In this document: positions 34,085 to 42,518 of the stretch, in pieces
Position numbering within the stretch: position 1 is the stretch's first letter
Layout: each line of letters begins with the position of its first letter
Assembly (NCBI RefSeq): GCF_004022465.1
Contig: NZ_SAVA01000005.1
Location: 1-64,000 of the forward strand
Origin: Rhodobacter huangdaonensis
Lineage (GTDB): Bacteria > Pseudomonadota > Alphaproteobacteria > Rhodobacterales > Rhodobacteraceae
Reading direction: 5' to 3'
DNA length: 64,000 bases
Translations under genes and position numbers: made by a program
The notes under the pieces: generated by a model
The model's input: the letters and a program-made list of their open reading frames with translations, nothing else
What the model was told of the DNA's origin: nothing
Database searches by the model: none

Positions 34085-34425
34085 CAGAGCACCTCCAAAT
34101 CCTTGATCCGCATCTCTTCGCCGCCCTGCACGAGCAGCTTGCCGCCGCCGCACTCCGGGCAGGGATCGAGACGGTGGCGGATCTCCACCGCCGCCCCGCA
34201 GTCATAGCACAGCGCCTTGCCGGGCAGCTCGATCACCTCGAGCGCTGCGCCCTCGGCGACCGAGCCACGCATCACCACGTCGAAGGCGAAGTCGAGCGCC
34301 TCGGTCTCGACGCCGGCAAAGCGGCCGATCTCCAGCCGCACCCGGGTGACGCGCGAAAACTCGTTCGCGCGCGCCGCGTCCTCGATCACCTCGCGGATGC
34401 CCTCGGCAATCGACATCTCATGCAT
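34084..34425 (-). CDS. hypA: Hydrogenase nickel insertion protein HypA
   Basis: A 113-residue metallochaperone. The MHEMSIAEG N-terminus provides the nickel ligand His2, and the zinc site is CYDCG with CPECGGG. The ATG at 34425 lies inside the end of hupK (eight-base overlap), consistent with translational coupling. HypA hands nickel to HypB and the large subunit. Confidence 0.96.
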   Translation of the reverse strand: MHEMSIAEGIREVIEDAARANEFSRVTRVRLEIGRFAGVETEALDFAFDVVMRGSVAEGAALEVIELPGKALCYDCGAAVEIRHRLDPCPECGGGKLLVQGGEEMRIKDLEVL

Positions 34426-35302
34426 CGGTCAGCTCCCGCAGATCGACCGCCACGCAGGGGTCGAGAAGATCGACGACCAGCGCCGCAAGCCCTGCCTTCG
34501 CCGCGGGCAGCGTGGCAAGCGCGCGTTCAAGCGCCCCGCCCGGGGCCAGCAGGTGATCGGTGGGCGTGACGCGGGCGAGCGCCGTCACCCGCCCGGCCTC
34601 GGTCTCGGCGCGCAAGGCATAGGTGCCGCGTGCCGCGGCGACCAGGGCGGTGCCGTCGTCGGTCAGCCGCGCCGGGCGCGGCGCGGCGCAGAAGGCATCG
34701 AGATCGACAAGCCGGCCAAGGGCGCGCCAGAGCGGCCCGCGCCCGAAAGCGGCCTCGGCGGCGCGCATCAGCGGGTCCTCGGCGACCCGCCCGGCGGGCG
34801 AGTTCTCCTGTGCGGTGAGCGCCATCGGCTCGGTCAGCGGCGGCAGGTCGGCGGTCGCCTCGCCGGGCGCGAAACGCGCCGCAATCTCGGCCAGAAGCGG
34901 CGCCATGCCGCGGCCCGTGGCAAGCCAGCCCGCCAGATCCGCGGGCTTGTCACCGCCCCAGAGCGCCACGCTCAGCCCCGCGCCACCCTCCGCCCAGCCC
35001 GTGGGCAAAGGCCGCGAGTCAAGGCCCAGCAGCCGCGGTCCGCTCAGGCACAGCTTCGCCAGATGGTCGCGCAGGATCTCGCGCCGGGTGTCGGCGGCAT
35101 CGGCCGGCAGGCCGAGCGCCAGCCGCGCCGCCAGCCCCTGCGCTGCGCCGCACAGGTTGAAGAGCCGCGGCAGCAGCTGAGCCACCTCCCCGGCCGGGCG
35201 CCCGCGCATCAGCGCCGCGACCGGCAGCGGCGCGGGCGGCACGATCTGCACCGCAAGCGCCGCGCCCGCCGGGCGCAGGGTGATGGCGAGCGCCGTGCTC
35301 AT
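34418..35302 (-). CDS. hupK: Hydrogenase maturation factor HupK
   Basis: A 294-residue assembly protein related at distance to the NiFe large subunit. RLFNLCGAAQG and the C-terminal DPCVAVDLRE look like eroded versions of the two Cys-x2-Cys nickel motifs, each with one Cys left. HupK is thought to act as a scaffold for the Fe(CN)2CO unit in aerobically expressed hydrogenases. The ATG overlaps the hupJ stop (ATGA). The longer ORF upstream is antisense noise. Confidence 0.9.
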   Translation of the reverse strand: MSTALAITLRPAGAALAVQIVPPAPLPVAALMRGRPAGEVAQLLPRLFNLCGAAQGLAARLALGLPADAADTRREILRDHLAKLCLSGPRLLGLDSRPLPTGWAEGGAGLSVALWGGDKPADLAGWLATGRGMAPLLAEIAARFAPGEATADLPPLTEPMALTAQENSPAGRVAEDPLMRAAEAAFGRGPLWRALGRLVDLDAFCAAPRPARLTDDGTALVAAARGTYALRAETEAGRVTALARVTPTDHLLAPGGALERALATLPAAKAGLAALVVDLLDPCVAVDLRELTDA

Positions 35303-36105
35303 GCGGCCCCCTCGGGCGCCGGGTCGTCGGCGAGCCCCGCCGAGATCAGCCGCCGCCGCGTCGGCGCCACCGCCTCGGCCATGTCCTCGGCCTCGGGCGC
35401 CTCGGCCGCTGCAAGCTCGGCCTCCCGCCCCGCGCGGATCTCGGCGGCGCGATCGGTCTCGGCCCGGTTCCCGGTCTTGAAAAGTTCGACCATGATCGCC
35501 CGGGCGACGTCGCGCGCCTGCATCTGGGTCTGGAAATCGCCCATCGGCGAGAACAGCGAGCACGCCTTGTAGCCGCCGCCCATCTCGCGCACGTTGTGGA
35601 TGAACTCGTAACGGCCCGAGGGGAAGTCAATCGCCTCCTTCGCGCCCGGGGTCAGGGTGGACCAGTCCTCGCCCTCGGCGGGCAGCAGGATCAGGTTCAT
35701 GAACCACGGGCTGACCAGCACCCCGAGCGCCCGGCCCTCATGGGCGACAAAGCCCACCGCCTCGACCGAGAGCGCCTTGTTCACCAAGGGCACGTCGCGC
35801 ATCTTGGCGTTCCAGATCTCGCGGAAATCGGCCGCCAGACGCTCGGCCTGTGCCGCCACCCGCTGCGCCGCAAGCAGCGCCGGCGCGCCCGGGTCCTCGC
35901 GCACCATGAACTGCGCCTTCGGCGCGTCGCAGGTCGGGCAATGCCAGTCCTCGGGCAGCGCGGCAAAGGGCGTGCCGGGCAGGATCTGCCGGCTGTCGTC
36001 GCCCTCGGCCGGGTCATAGGGCGTCCAGCAGATCTTGCATTCCATCACCGCGCGCGCCGAAATCCGGTCGTTCGCGCCAAGATACGAGCCCTCGAAGCCG
36101 GTCAT
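35299..36105 (-). CDS. hupJ: HupJ: rubredoxin domain fused to HybE-type chaperone domain
   Basis: A 268-residue fusion. Residues about 25-70 are a rubredoxin with two knuckles, CKICWTPYDPAEG and CPTCDAP, separated by RQILPGTPFAALPEDWH. The rest is a HybE-type hydrogenase assembly domain (ALGVLVSPWFMNLILLPAEG, GKEAIDFPSGRYEF-like region, YKACSLFSPMGDF). In rhizobia these functions are two genes (hupI and hupJ). The start at 36105 overlaps the hupH stop. It should protect small-subunit Fe-S assembly in air. Confidence 0.93.
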   Translation of the reverse strand: MTGFEGSYLGANDRISARAVMECKICWTPYDPAEGDDSRQILPGTPFAALPEDWHCPTCDAPKAQFMVREDPGAPALLAAQRVAAQAERLAADFREIWNAKMRDVPLVNKALSVEAVGFVAHEGRALGVLVSPWFMNLILLPAEGEDWSTLTPGAKEAIDFPSGRYEFIHNVREMGGGYKACSLFSPMGDFQTQMQARDVARAIMVELFKTGNRAETDRAAEIRAGREAELAAAEAPEAEDMAEAVAPTRRRLISAGLADDPAPEGAA

Positions 36106-36929
36106 CGGATCGCCTCCAGAACCTCGCGGATGCGCCCGCCGCTGTCCTCGAGATCCTCGCGCGCCGCCATCGCCACCTCGGGCATCGCCGTCACCTCGAA
36201 AGTGTCGAGAATAAGCGTGTCCATCGAGTTGAAGAACTGCACGCGCCAGACATGCGTGAGCCCGGTCGCGGTGATCCGGCAATTGCCATAGCCGCGCGAG
36301 AGAATGGTCACCGCGCCCTCGCCAAGCGCGGCGTCAAGCCAGAGAAGATCTTCCTCGGTATGCGGCAGCAGCGTCAGGTTGATGACATGCGGCAGCCCGC
36401 CCGCGAAGCGCGCCGAGTGGTCCTCGAGCTCGGCCATCAGCGCGGGGGCGTTCACCACGCCCGCGGGGCGCGGATGGCGCGCGCCGCGCGCGGCGCGGAA
36501 GGGCTCGAAGGCGCGCGAGATCGCGGCGGCGGGCACCGCGCCCACCTCGATGTGGTCGATGCCGGCGCCGATCACGCTCCAGACGCCCGCGAAGACGCTT
36601 TCCTGCACCGCAAGCGCCGGGATGCCGCGGATCTTCATCGCCACCTCGCCCTGCCCCATGGTCTCGGCAATGAGCGCCCGGTTCGGCGCATCGAGGGGCG
36701 CAAGGTCGAACCTTGCCATGCCGCCCGCGGCGCAGACCGCGGCGGCATCGGCGATCTCGGCCAGAAGGGCCAGCGCCGGGCCGAGGTCAGTGGCATCCTC
36801 GACCTCGGGCAGATGCGTCGAATAGGTGCGCATGCCGTCGGGCAGCTGCATGTAATGCAGCTCCTCGCCCTCTTCGGGCTGCGAGCCCGGACCGAACCCG
36901 ACGGGCGGCAGGTGGAAATTGGAAACCAT
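36102..36929 (-). CDS. hupH: Hydrogenase assembly protein HupH (HyaF family)
   Basis: A 275-residue HyaF/HupH family protein with FHLPPVGFGPGSQP at the N-terminus and DTLILDTFEVTAMPEVAMAA near the C-terminus. Members aid small-subunit maturation, possibly electron-transfer cluster assembly, in membrane-bound hydrogenases. It begins four bases after hupG ends and overlaps hupJ, so it is in the middle of the hupDFGHJK unit. Confidence 0.93.
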   Translation of the reverse strand: MVSNFHLPPVGFGPGSQPEEGEELHYMQLPDGMRTYSTHLPEVEDATDLGPALALLAEIADAAAVCAAGGMARFDLAPLDAPNRALIAETMGQGEVAMKIRGIPALAVQESVFAGVWSVIGAGIDHIEVGAVPAAAISRAFEPFRAARGARHPRPAGVVNAPALMAELEDHSARFAGGLPHVINLTLLPHTEEDLLWLDAALGEGAVTILSRGYGNCRITATGLTHVWRVQFFNSMDTLILDTFEVTAMPEVAMAAREDLEDSGGRIREVLEAIR

Positions 36930-36933
36930 CGGT

Positions 36934-37347
36934 TCAGCCTTTCGCGGTCAGGATATGGGTGGTGCGGGCGATGTAATCGTCCCAGTCGCGGATCTTCTCG
37001 ATCGCGCCGAGGAACACGCCGTCGCGGTAGAACAGGAACGCCGGCGTGCGCAGCGCGCGGGTCTCCTCGCGCAGCTGCGCCTCGATCGCGTCGCCGACCA
37101 CGGCGCAGTCGAAGGCGTGCTGGAAGGCCATGCGCAGCTCGGGCAGCACCACGGCGGCGTCGGGCGTCTCGAGGTTGCGCTTCGCGTTGCCCGGCACCAG
37201 CAGGCAATGCGCGCCGGGCCGGGTGGTGAACTCGGCCAGATCCGAGCGGTTGCCCAGCAGCGGCCAGCCCAGCTCGGCGATCAGCCGCGCCACGAGCGGG
37301 TGCATCACGCCCGAGGGGGCAGCATCGGGAAGAACGAGATCGTGCAT
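36934..37347 (-). CDS. hupG: Hydrogenase chaperone HupG (HyaE family)
   Basis: A 137-residue thioredoxin-fold HyaE/HupG protein lacking the CxxC of thioredoxins; the motif region reads FDCAVVGDAIEAQL. The family is a chaperone for the Tat-exported small subunit, holding it until cofactors are in. It lies ten bases after hupF and four before hupH. Confidence 0.92.
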   Translation of the reverse strand: MHDLVLPDAAPSGVMHPLVARLIAELGWPLLGNRSDLAEFTTRPGAHCLLVPGNAKRNLETPDAAVVLPELRMAFQHAFDCAVVGDAIEAQLREETRALRTPAFLFYRDGVFLGAIEKIRDWDDYIARTTHILTAKG

Positions 37348-37357
37348 CGGGCCCTCC

Positions 37358-37678
37358 TCAGGCGCTGGTCTTGCCGGCGTCGAGCGCGGCCTGCAGATGG
37401 GGCGGCAATTGCGGCGCGCGCGCCTCGAGATCGGCGAAGGCGTCGCCCAGCCCCTCGCCCGCCATCAGCGCCCGCAGCCCGCCAAGCGCGGCCGTGATCT
37501 TCGCCGCCTCCTCGGCCGCAAGCACCGCGCGCGCGGCACCGAGGAAAGAGAGAACCCAGTCCCCCACCACCGCCTCGGGGGTGAGCGAGAGGTCGACGAT
37601 GACCGCCCGCCCCTCCTCGATTGCCTCGCCGCGGATGCCCTCGACCGCCGTCAGCTGCACCGGAATGCCCACACACAT
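37358..37678 (-). CDS. hupF: Hydrogenase chaperone HupF (HypC paralogue)
   Basis: A 106-residue HypC-type chaperone starting MCVGIPVQLTAVEG with the exposed Cys2. In aerobic uptake hydrogenases HupF protects the large subunit from oxygen during maturation, and partners HypC. Its ATG overlaps the hupD stop (TGATG). It differs from hypC at 31.4 kb in sequence throughout, so this is an old duplication. Confidence 0.93.
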   Translation of the reverse strand: MCVGIPVQLTAVEGIRGEAIEEGRAVIVDLSLTPEAVVGDWVLSFLGAARAVLAAEEAAKITAALGGLRALMAGEGLGDAFADLEARAPQLPPHLQAALDAGKTSA

Positions 37679-38310
37679 CACGCAGTCTCCTTGGCTGTCG
37701 CGGGGAAGAAACGATCGTCGCCGGTGCGGCAGGCCGCCGCGGCCGAGGGGCGGCCGGTCTCGTAGGCGCCGCGCCGGATCGCGGCATCGGCGAGATCGCC
37801 GGTCTCGGTGCGGCCTGCACCCACCGGCACGCCCCAGCGGCAAAGCTCGGCCACCGCCTCGGCAATCGCCGGACCGATCTGCGCCGCCACCGCCGGCCGC
37901 AGGCCGCCGCCATAATCCTCGAGCTCGACCGGCTGGCAGCCGATCAGCGTCAGCCGCGCCGGGCAGCCGCCGGTGAATTGCGCCGTCGCCAGCACGTCCT
38001 GAAACCCGGTCTGGTGCAGCGACATCTTCTTCGCGCCCATGAAGGCCGGCACGTCCGCGTCGCGCAGCACCCGCAGCGTGCCGGGCGGAAGCCCGAAGTC
38101 GATGGCATCGAAGACGAGAAGCGCGTCGGCCTCTTCGAGGAAGGGCAGCAGATAGAGCCCCTGGGTGCCGCCGTCGAGCAGCCGCACCCGTTCAGGCAGC
38201 GCACACCGCTCGGCCATCTCCTCGACGCAGCGCACGCCGAAGCCCTCATCCGCCCAAAGCACATTGCCGATGCCGAGGACAAGCACCCGTTCAGGTCGTT
38301 CAGCTGGCAT
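37678..38310 (-). CDS. hupD: Hydrogenase maturation protease HupD
   Basis: A 210-residue nickel-dependent endopeptidase that removes the C-terminal peptide of HupL after nickel insertion. Conserved pieces are VLVLGIGNVLWADEGFGVR with the first nickel-ligand Glu, FDAIDFGLPPG with the second Asp, and HQTGFQDVLATA with the His ligand. The ATG at 38310 has GGAGGG upstream. It starts the hupDFGHJK unit, 310 bases behind hupC and after a strong hairpin. Confidence 0.95.
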   Translation of the reverse strand: MPAERPERVLVLGIGNVLWADEGFGVRCVEEMAERCALPERVRLLDGGTQGLYLLPFLEEADALLVFDAIDFGLPPGTLRVLRDADVPAFMGAKKMSLHQTGFQDVLATAQFTGGCPARLTLIGCQPVELEDYGGGLRPAVAAQIGPAIAEAVAELCRWGVPVGAGRTETGDLADAAIRRGAYETGRPSAAAACRTGDDRFFPATAKETA

Positions 38311-38619
38311 AGGTCCCTCCCCTTGACCGTCTGCTGGCAAGAGGCTTTTCGCCCCCGATTGATTCCGAAAGTAATCTTTCCGCCGCGTGTCGCCGCCGAA
38401 AAATTCAAGCCCCGGGCATTGTGCCTCATCGCCTTGAAATGACACCGAAATCCGACCGAAACCCTGCCCGGCGAGAGAGGAATTCCGGTAAGGAGCTTAC
38501 CACCCGGTCGCGAAATCCGGCAATTCATTTTCCGCATGGCAGCCCTGAACGCAAACAGGCGCGGGAGGCTCCCGCGCCTGTCCGTCCGGCCGAGCGGATC
38601 ACTCGTTACCCATTCCGGT
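38311..38619. other. 309-base spacer between hupC and hupD
   Basis: No coding region is credible here. On the minus strand it holds a strong hairpin 39 bases behind hupC and then an AT-richer stretch around 38340-38420 with CTTGAATTTTTCGG-like sequence that may carry a weak promoter for the hupD unit. Confidence 0.6.
38556..38580 (-). terminator. Terminator or attenuator behind hupSLC
   Basis: A perfect 11-bp stem CAGGCGCGGGA / TCCCGCGCCTG with a three-base loop (38567-38569), followed on the minus strand by TTTGCGTTC. It lies between hupC and hupD and should lower expression of maturation genes relative to hupSLC. Confidence 0.75.
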
Positions 38620-39396
38620 TCAGTCGATCCGGTCGTCCTTGAACATGCGGTGGCCGGAAATCATCGTCGACACCATCGACTGGCGCGACATGATGTCCTC
38701 GCGGATCGCGGCATAGATGTGGATGATCATGAAGATCACGATCGCCCACATGCCGAGGTGGTGCAGCGTGTGCAGCCGCTGACTGTTCTGCACGAGGCCC
38801 AGAAGCCAGCCCATCGCGGTATCAGGCAGGCTGCCCTGTCCCGCGCCCTCGGCATAAAGCGCCCAGCCGGTGCCGATCATGAAGGTCAGCCCGAGCGTCA
38901 TGAAGCAGAACATCGCCACATGCGCGAGCGGGTTATGCCCCACATATTTCTTCGGGTGCTTCTCGAGGAACATGTACCAGCGCAGCTCCCACAGCAGTTC
39001 GCGCCAGAACCTCCTGTTGAAGATCGGCACGTAAAACATTTGCCGGGCGTGGGAATTTCCGACGAAGGCCCAGTAGATGCGGCCGAAGAAGCCGACCGTC
39101 AGGATCATCGCCGCGGCGAAATGGGCAAAGCGGATGTACCCCATCACGAACTGGTCGTAGGCCTCGGCGATCTGCATCGTCGGCAGCGGCCGGCCGATCA
39201 GATAGCCGGTGACGCACAGCACGGTGATGGCAAGCGCATTGACCCAGTGCCAGATCCGCACCGGCGCCTGATAGACATAGACCGAGGTGCTGTGGCGGAT
39301 CGATTCCAGATCCTCGAGCGTCGCATCCCCGGTCAGGCGCGCGGCCTCGAAGATCTCGTGCGCCTCGCGGGCGGGGTGAAAGATCTTGTCACTCAT
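38620..39396 (-). CDS. hupC: Ni/Fe-hydrogenase b-type cytochrome subunit HupC
   Basis: A 258-residue inner-membrane dihaem cytochrome b that anchors HupSL and passes electrons from H2 to the quinone pool. Four main helices are visible; candidate haem His lie in APVRIWHWVNALAI, SQRLHTLHHLGMWAIV and FIRFAHFAAA-like segment. The N-terminal 30 residues are cytoplasmic and charged. It starts 48 bases after hupL and is the third structural gene. Confidence 0.96.
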   Translation of the reverse strand: MSDKIFHPAREAHEIFEAARLTGDATLEDLESIRHSTSVYVYQAPVRIWHWVNALAITVLCVTGYLIGRPLPTMQIAEAYDQFVMGYIRFAHFAAAMILTVGFFGRIYWAFVGNSHARQMFYVPIFNRRFWRELLWELRWYMFLEKHPKKYVGHNPLAHVAMFCFMTLGLTFMIGTGWALYAEGAGQGSLPDTAMGWLLGLVQNSQRLHTLHHLGMWAIVIFMIIHIYAAIREDIMSRQSMVSTMISGHRMFKDDRID

Positions 39397-39444
39397 GGCC
39401 CGGCCCTCCCCTGGCTCTTGCCTTGATCTGCATCGCTTCCTCCC

Positions 39445-41238
<1,794 letters not shown>

Positions 41239-41241
41239 GGC

Positions 41242-42318
41242 TTACGCCTCCTCGTTCTTCTTCTGCGCGCGCTTCAGCGCGGAGACGGCGGCATGCACCG
41301 CCACGGCGCCGCCGACGACGGCGGCCGCGGTGCCGCCGACCTTGTCGGCGTTCGCCTCGATGCCGAATTGCTTGATGTTGGTCAGCCGGTCATAGAACGA
41401 GCCCTGATCCCAGAACCCGTCTTCCGAGCAGCCGATGCAGCCGTGCCCCGACTGGATCGGGAAGGACACGCCGTCGTTCCAGCGCACCGTCGAGCAGGCG
41501 TTGTAGGTCGTCGGCCCCTTGCAGCCCATCTTGTAGAGGCAATAGCCCTTGCGCGCATATTCGTCGTCCCAGTGCTCGACGAACTGGCCGGCGTCGAAAT
41601 GCGGCCGGCGATAGCATTTGTCATGGATGCGCTGGCTGTAGAACATCGCCGGGCGGCCCTGACGGTCGAGTTCCGGCAGCCGGTCGAAGGTCAGCATGTA
41701 GGTGATGACGCCGGTCATCACCTCGGCGATGGGCGGGCAGCCCGGCACCTTGATGATCGGCTTGTCGGTGATGACCTTGTGCACCGGCGTCGCCCGCGTC
41801 GGGTTCGGCGCCGCCGCCTGCACGCAACCGTAGGACGCACAGGCGCCCCAGCTGATGATCGCCTTCGCATGTTCGGCGGCGTGTTTCAGCTGCTCGACGA
41901 AGGGCTTGCCGCCGACGATGCAGAACATGCCGTCCTCGTTGAGCGGCGGGTTGCCCTCGACCGCGAGGATGTAGTTGCCCTTGTATTTCTCGATCGTGTC
42001 CTGAAGCGCCGCCTCCGCCGCCGTGCCCGCCGCCGCCATCAGCGTGTCGTCGTAATCGAGCGAGATCATGCTCAGCACGACGTCCTTCGCCAGCGGATGG
42101 GCCGAGCGGATGAAGCTTTCCGAACAGCAGGTGCACTCGAGCCCATGCACCCAGATGACGGGCGTGCGCGGCTTCGTCTCCATCGCCTCGGCGATCTTCG
42201 GCACGTAAGCCGGGCCAAGGCCAAGCGCCGCCGCGGTGAGCGAGCAATATTTCATGAAGCTGCGGCGGGTGATCCCCTGACGCCGCATCACGTCATAGAA
42301 GGTTTCGATTGTCGACAC
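41242..42318 (-). CDS. hupS: Uptake [NiFe] hydrogenase small subunit HupS
   Basis: The 358-residue Fe-S subunit. The N-terminus carries a Tat signal (ITRRSFMKYCSL, twin Arg at 18-19) that exports the folded HupSL dimer. Cluster cysteines lie in GLECTCCSES (proximal), GACASYGCVQ, GCPPIAEV, and the medial and distal sites around KGYCLYKMGCKGPTTYNACS and HGCIGCSEDGFWD. A C-terminal helix (AAAVVGGAVAVHAAVSALKR) anchors it to the membrane. The start at 42318 opens the hupSLC unit. Confidence 0.98.
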   Translation of the reverse strand: MSTIETFYDVMRRQGITRRSFMKYCSLTAAALGLGPAYVPKIAEAMETKPRTPVIWVHGLECTCCSESFIRSAHPLAKDVVLSMISLDYDDTLMAAAGTAAEAALQDTIEKYKGNYILAVEGNPPLNEDGMFCIVGGKPFVEQLKHAAEHAKAIISWGACASYGCVQAAAPNPTRATPVHKVITDKPIIKVPGCPPIAEVMTGVITYMLTFDRLPELDRQGRPAMFYSQRIHDKCYRRPHFDAGQFVEHWDDEYARKGYCLYKMGCKGPTTYNACSTVRWNDGVSFPIQSGHGCIGCSEDGFWDQGSFYDRLTNIKQFGIEANADKVGGTAAAVVGGAVAVHAAVSALKRAQKKNEEA

Positions 42319-42376
42319 TGGTCCCTCCCTGGCCCGTTCGAGGCGCGGGGCCCGGGGGCCTGCGCGCTGTATTCCT

Positions 42377-42432
42377 TGGTATGCAGGGGGATGACGGGCT
42401 CTGCCAAAGGGATTTCACCCTCTGGCATACCA
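42377..42432. promoter_or_regulatory. TGGTATGC/GCATACCA inverted pair upstream of hupS
   Basis: TGGTATGC (42377-42384) and GCATACCA (42425-42432) are exact inverted copies 40 bases apart, about 60-115 bases before the hupS ATG. With its flanks the left arm reads TTGGTATGCAG, close to the TTG-N5-CAA motif described for HupR in R. capsulatus. HupR binding is therefore a possibility, but the fit is imperfect. Confidence 0.4.
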
Positions 42433-42448
42433 TGTGTTTTTATCGTAA

Positions 42449-42461
42449 AATCAATGGATTG
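42449..42461 (+). promoter_or_regulatory. IHF consensus site upstream of hupS
   Basis: AATCAATGGATTG fits the IHF consensus WATCAANNNNTTR at every position, about 135 bases upstream of the hupS start. IHF is required for hupSLC activation in R. capsulatus, where it bends DNA between the regulator site and the promoter. Confidence 0.65.
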
Positions 42462-42485
42462 GTGCGATCTCTTCCGCGCCGGGCG

Positions 42486-42505
42486 GCAAGCGCGTGACCG
42501 CTTGC
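42486..42505 (-). terminator. Hairpin behind hypF
   Basis: GCAAGCG (42486-42492), six-base loop, CGCTTGC (42499-42505), 14 bases after the hypF stop on the minus strand. No T run follows, so termination may be partial, leaving hupSLC mostly under its own promoter. Confidence 0.4.
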
Positions 42506-42518
42506 GCCGCGCGACTGG

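Noticed and set aside
38341..38620. Possible promoter and small ORF between hupC and hupD
   Set aside because: No ORF has a ribosome site or family features, and no -35/-10 pair is clear enough to annotate as a promoter.
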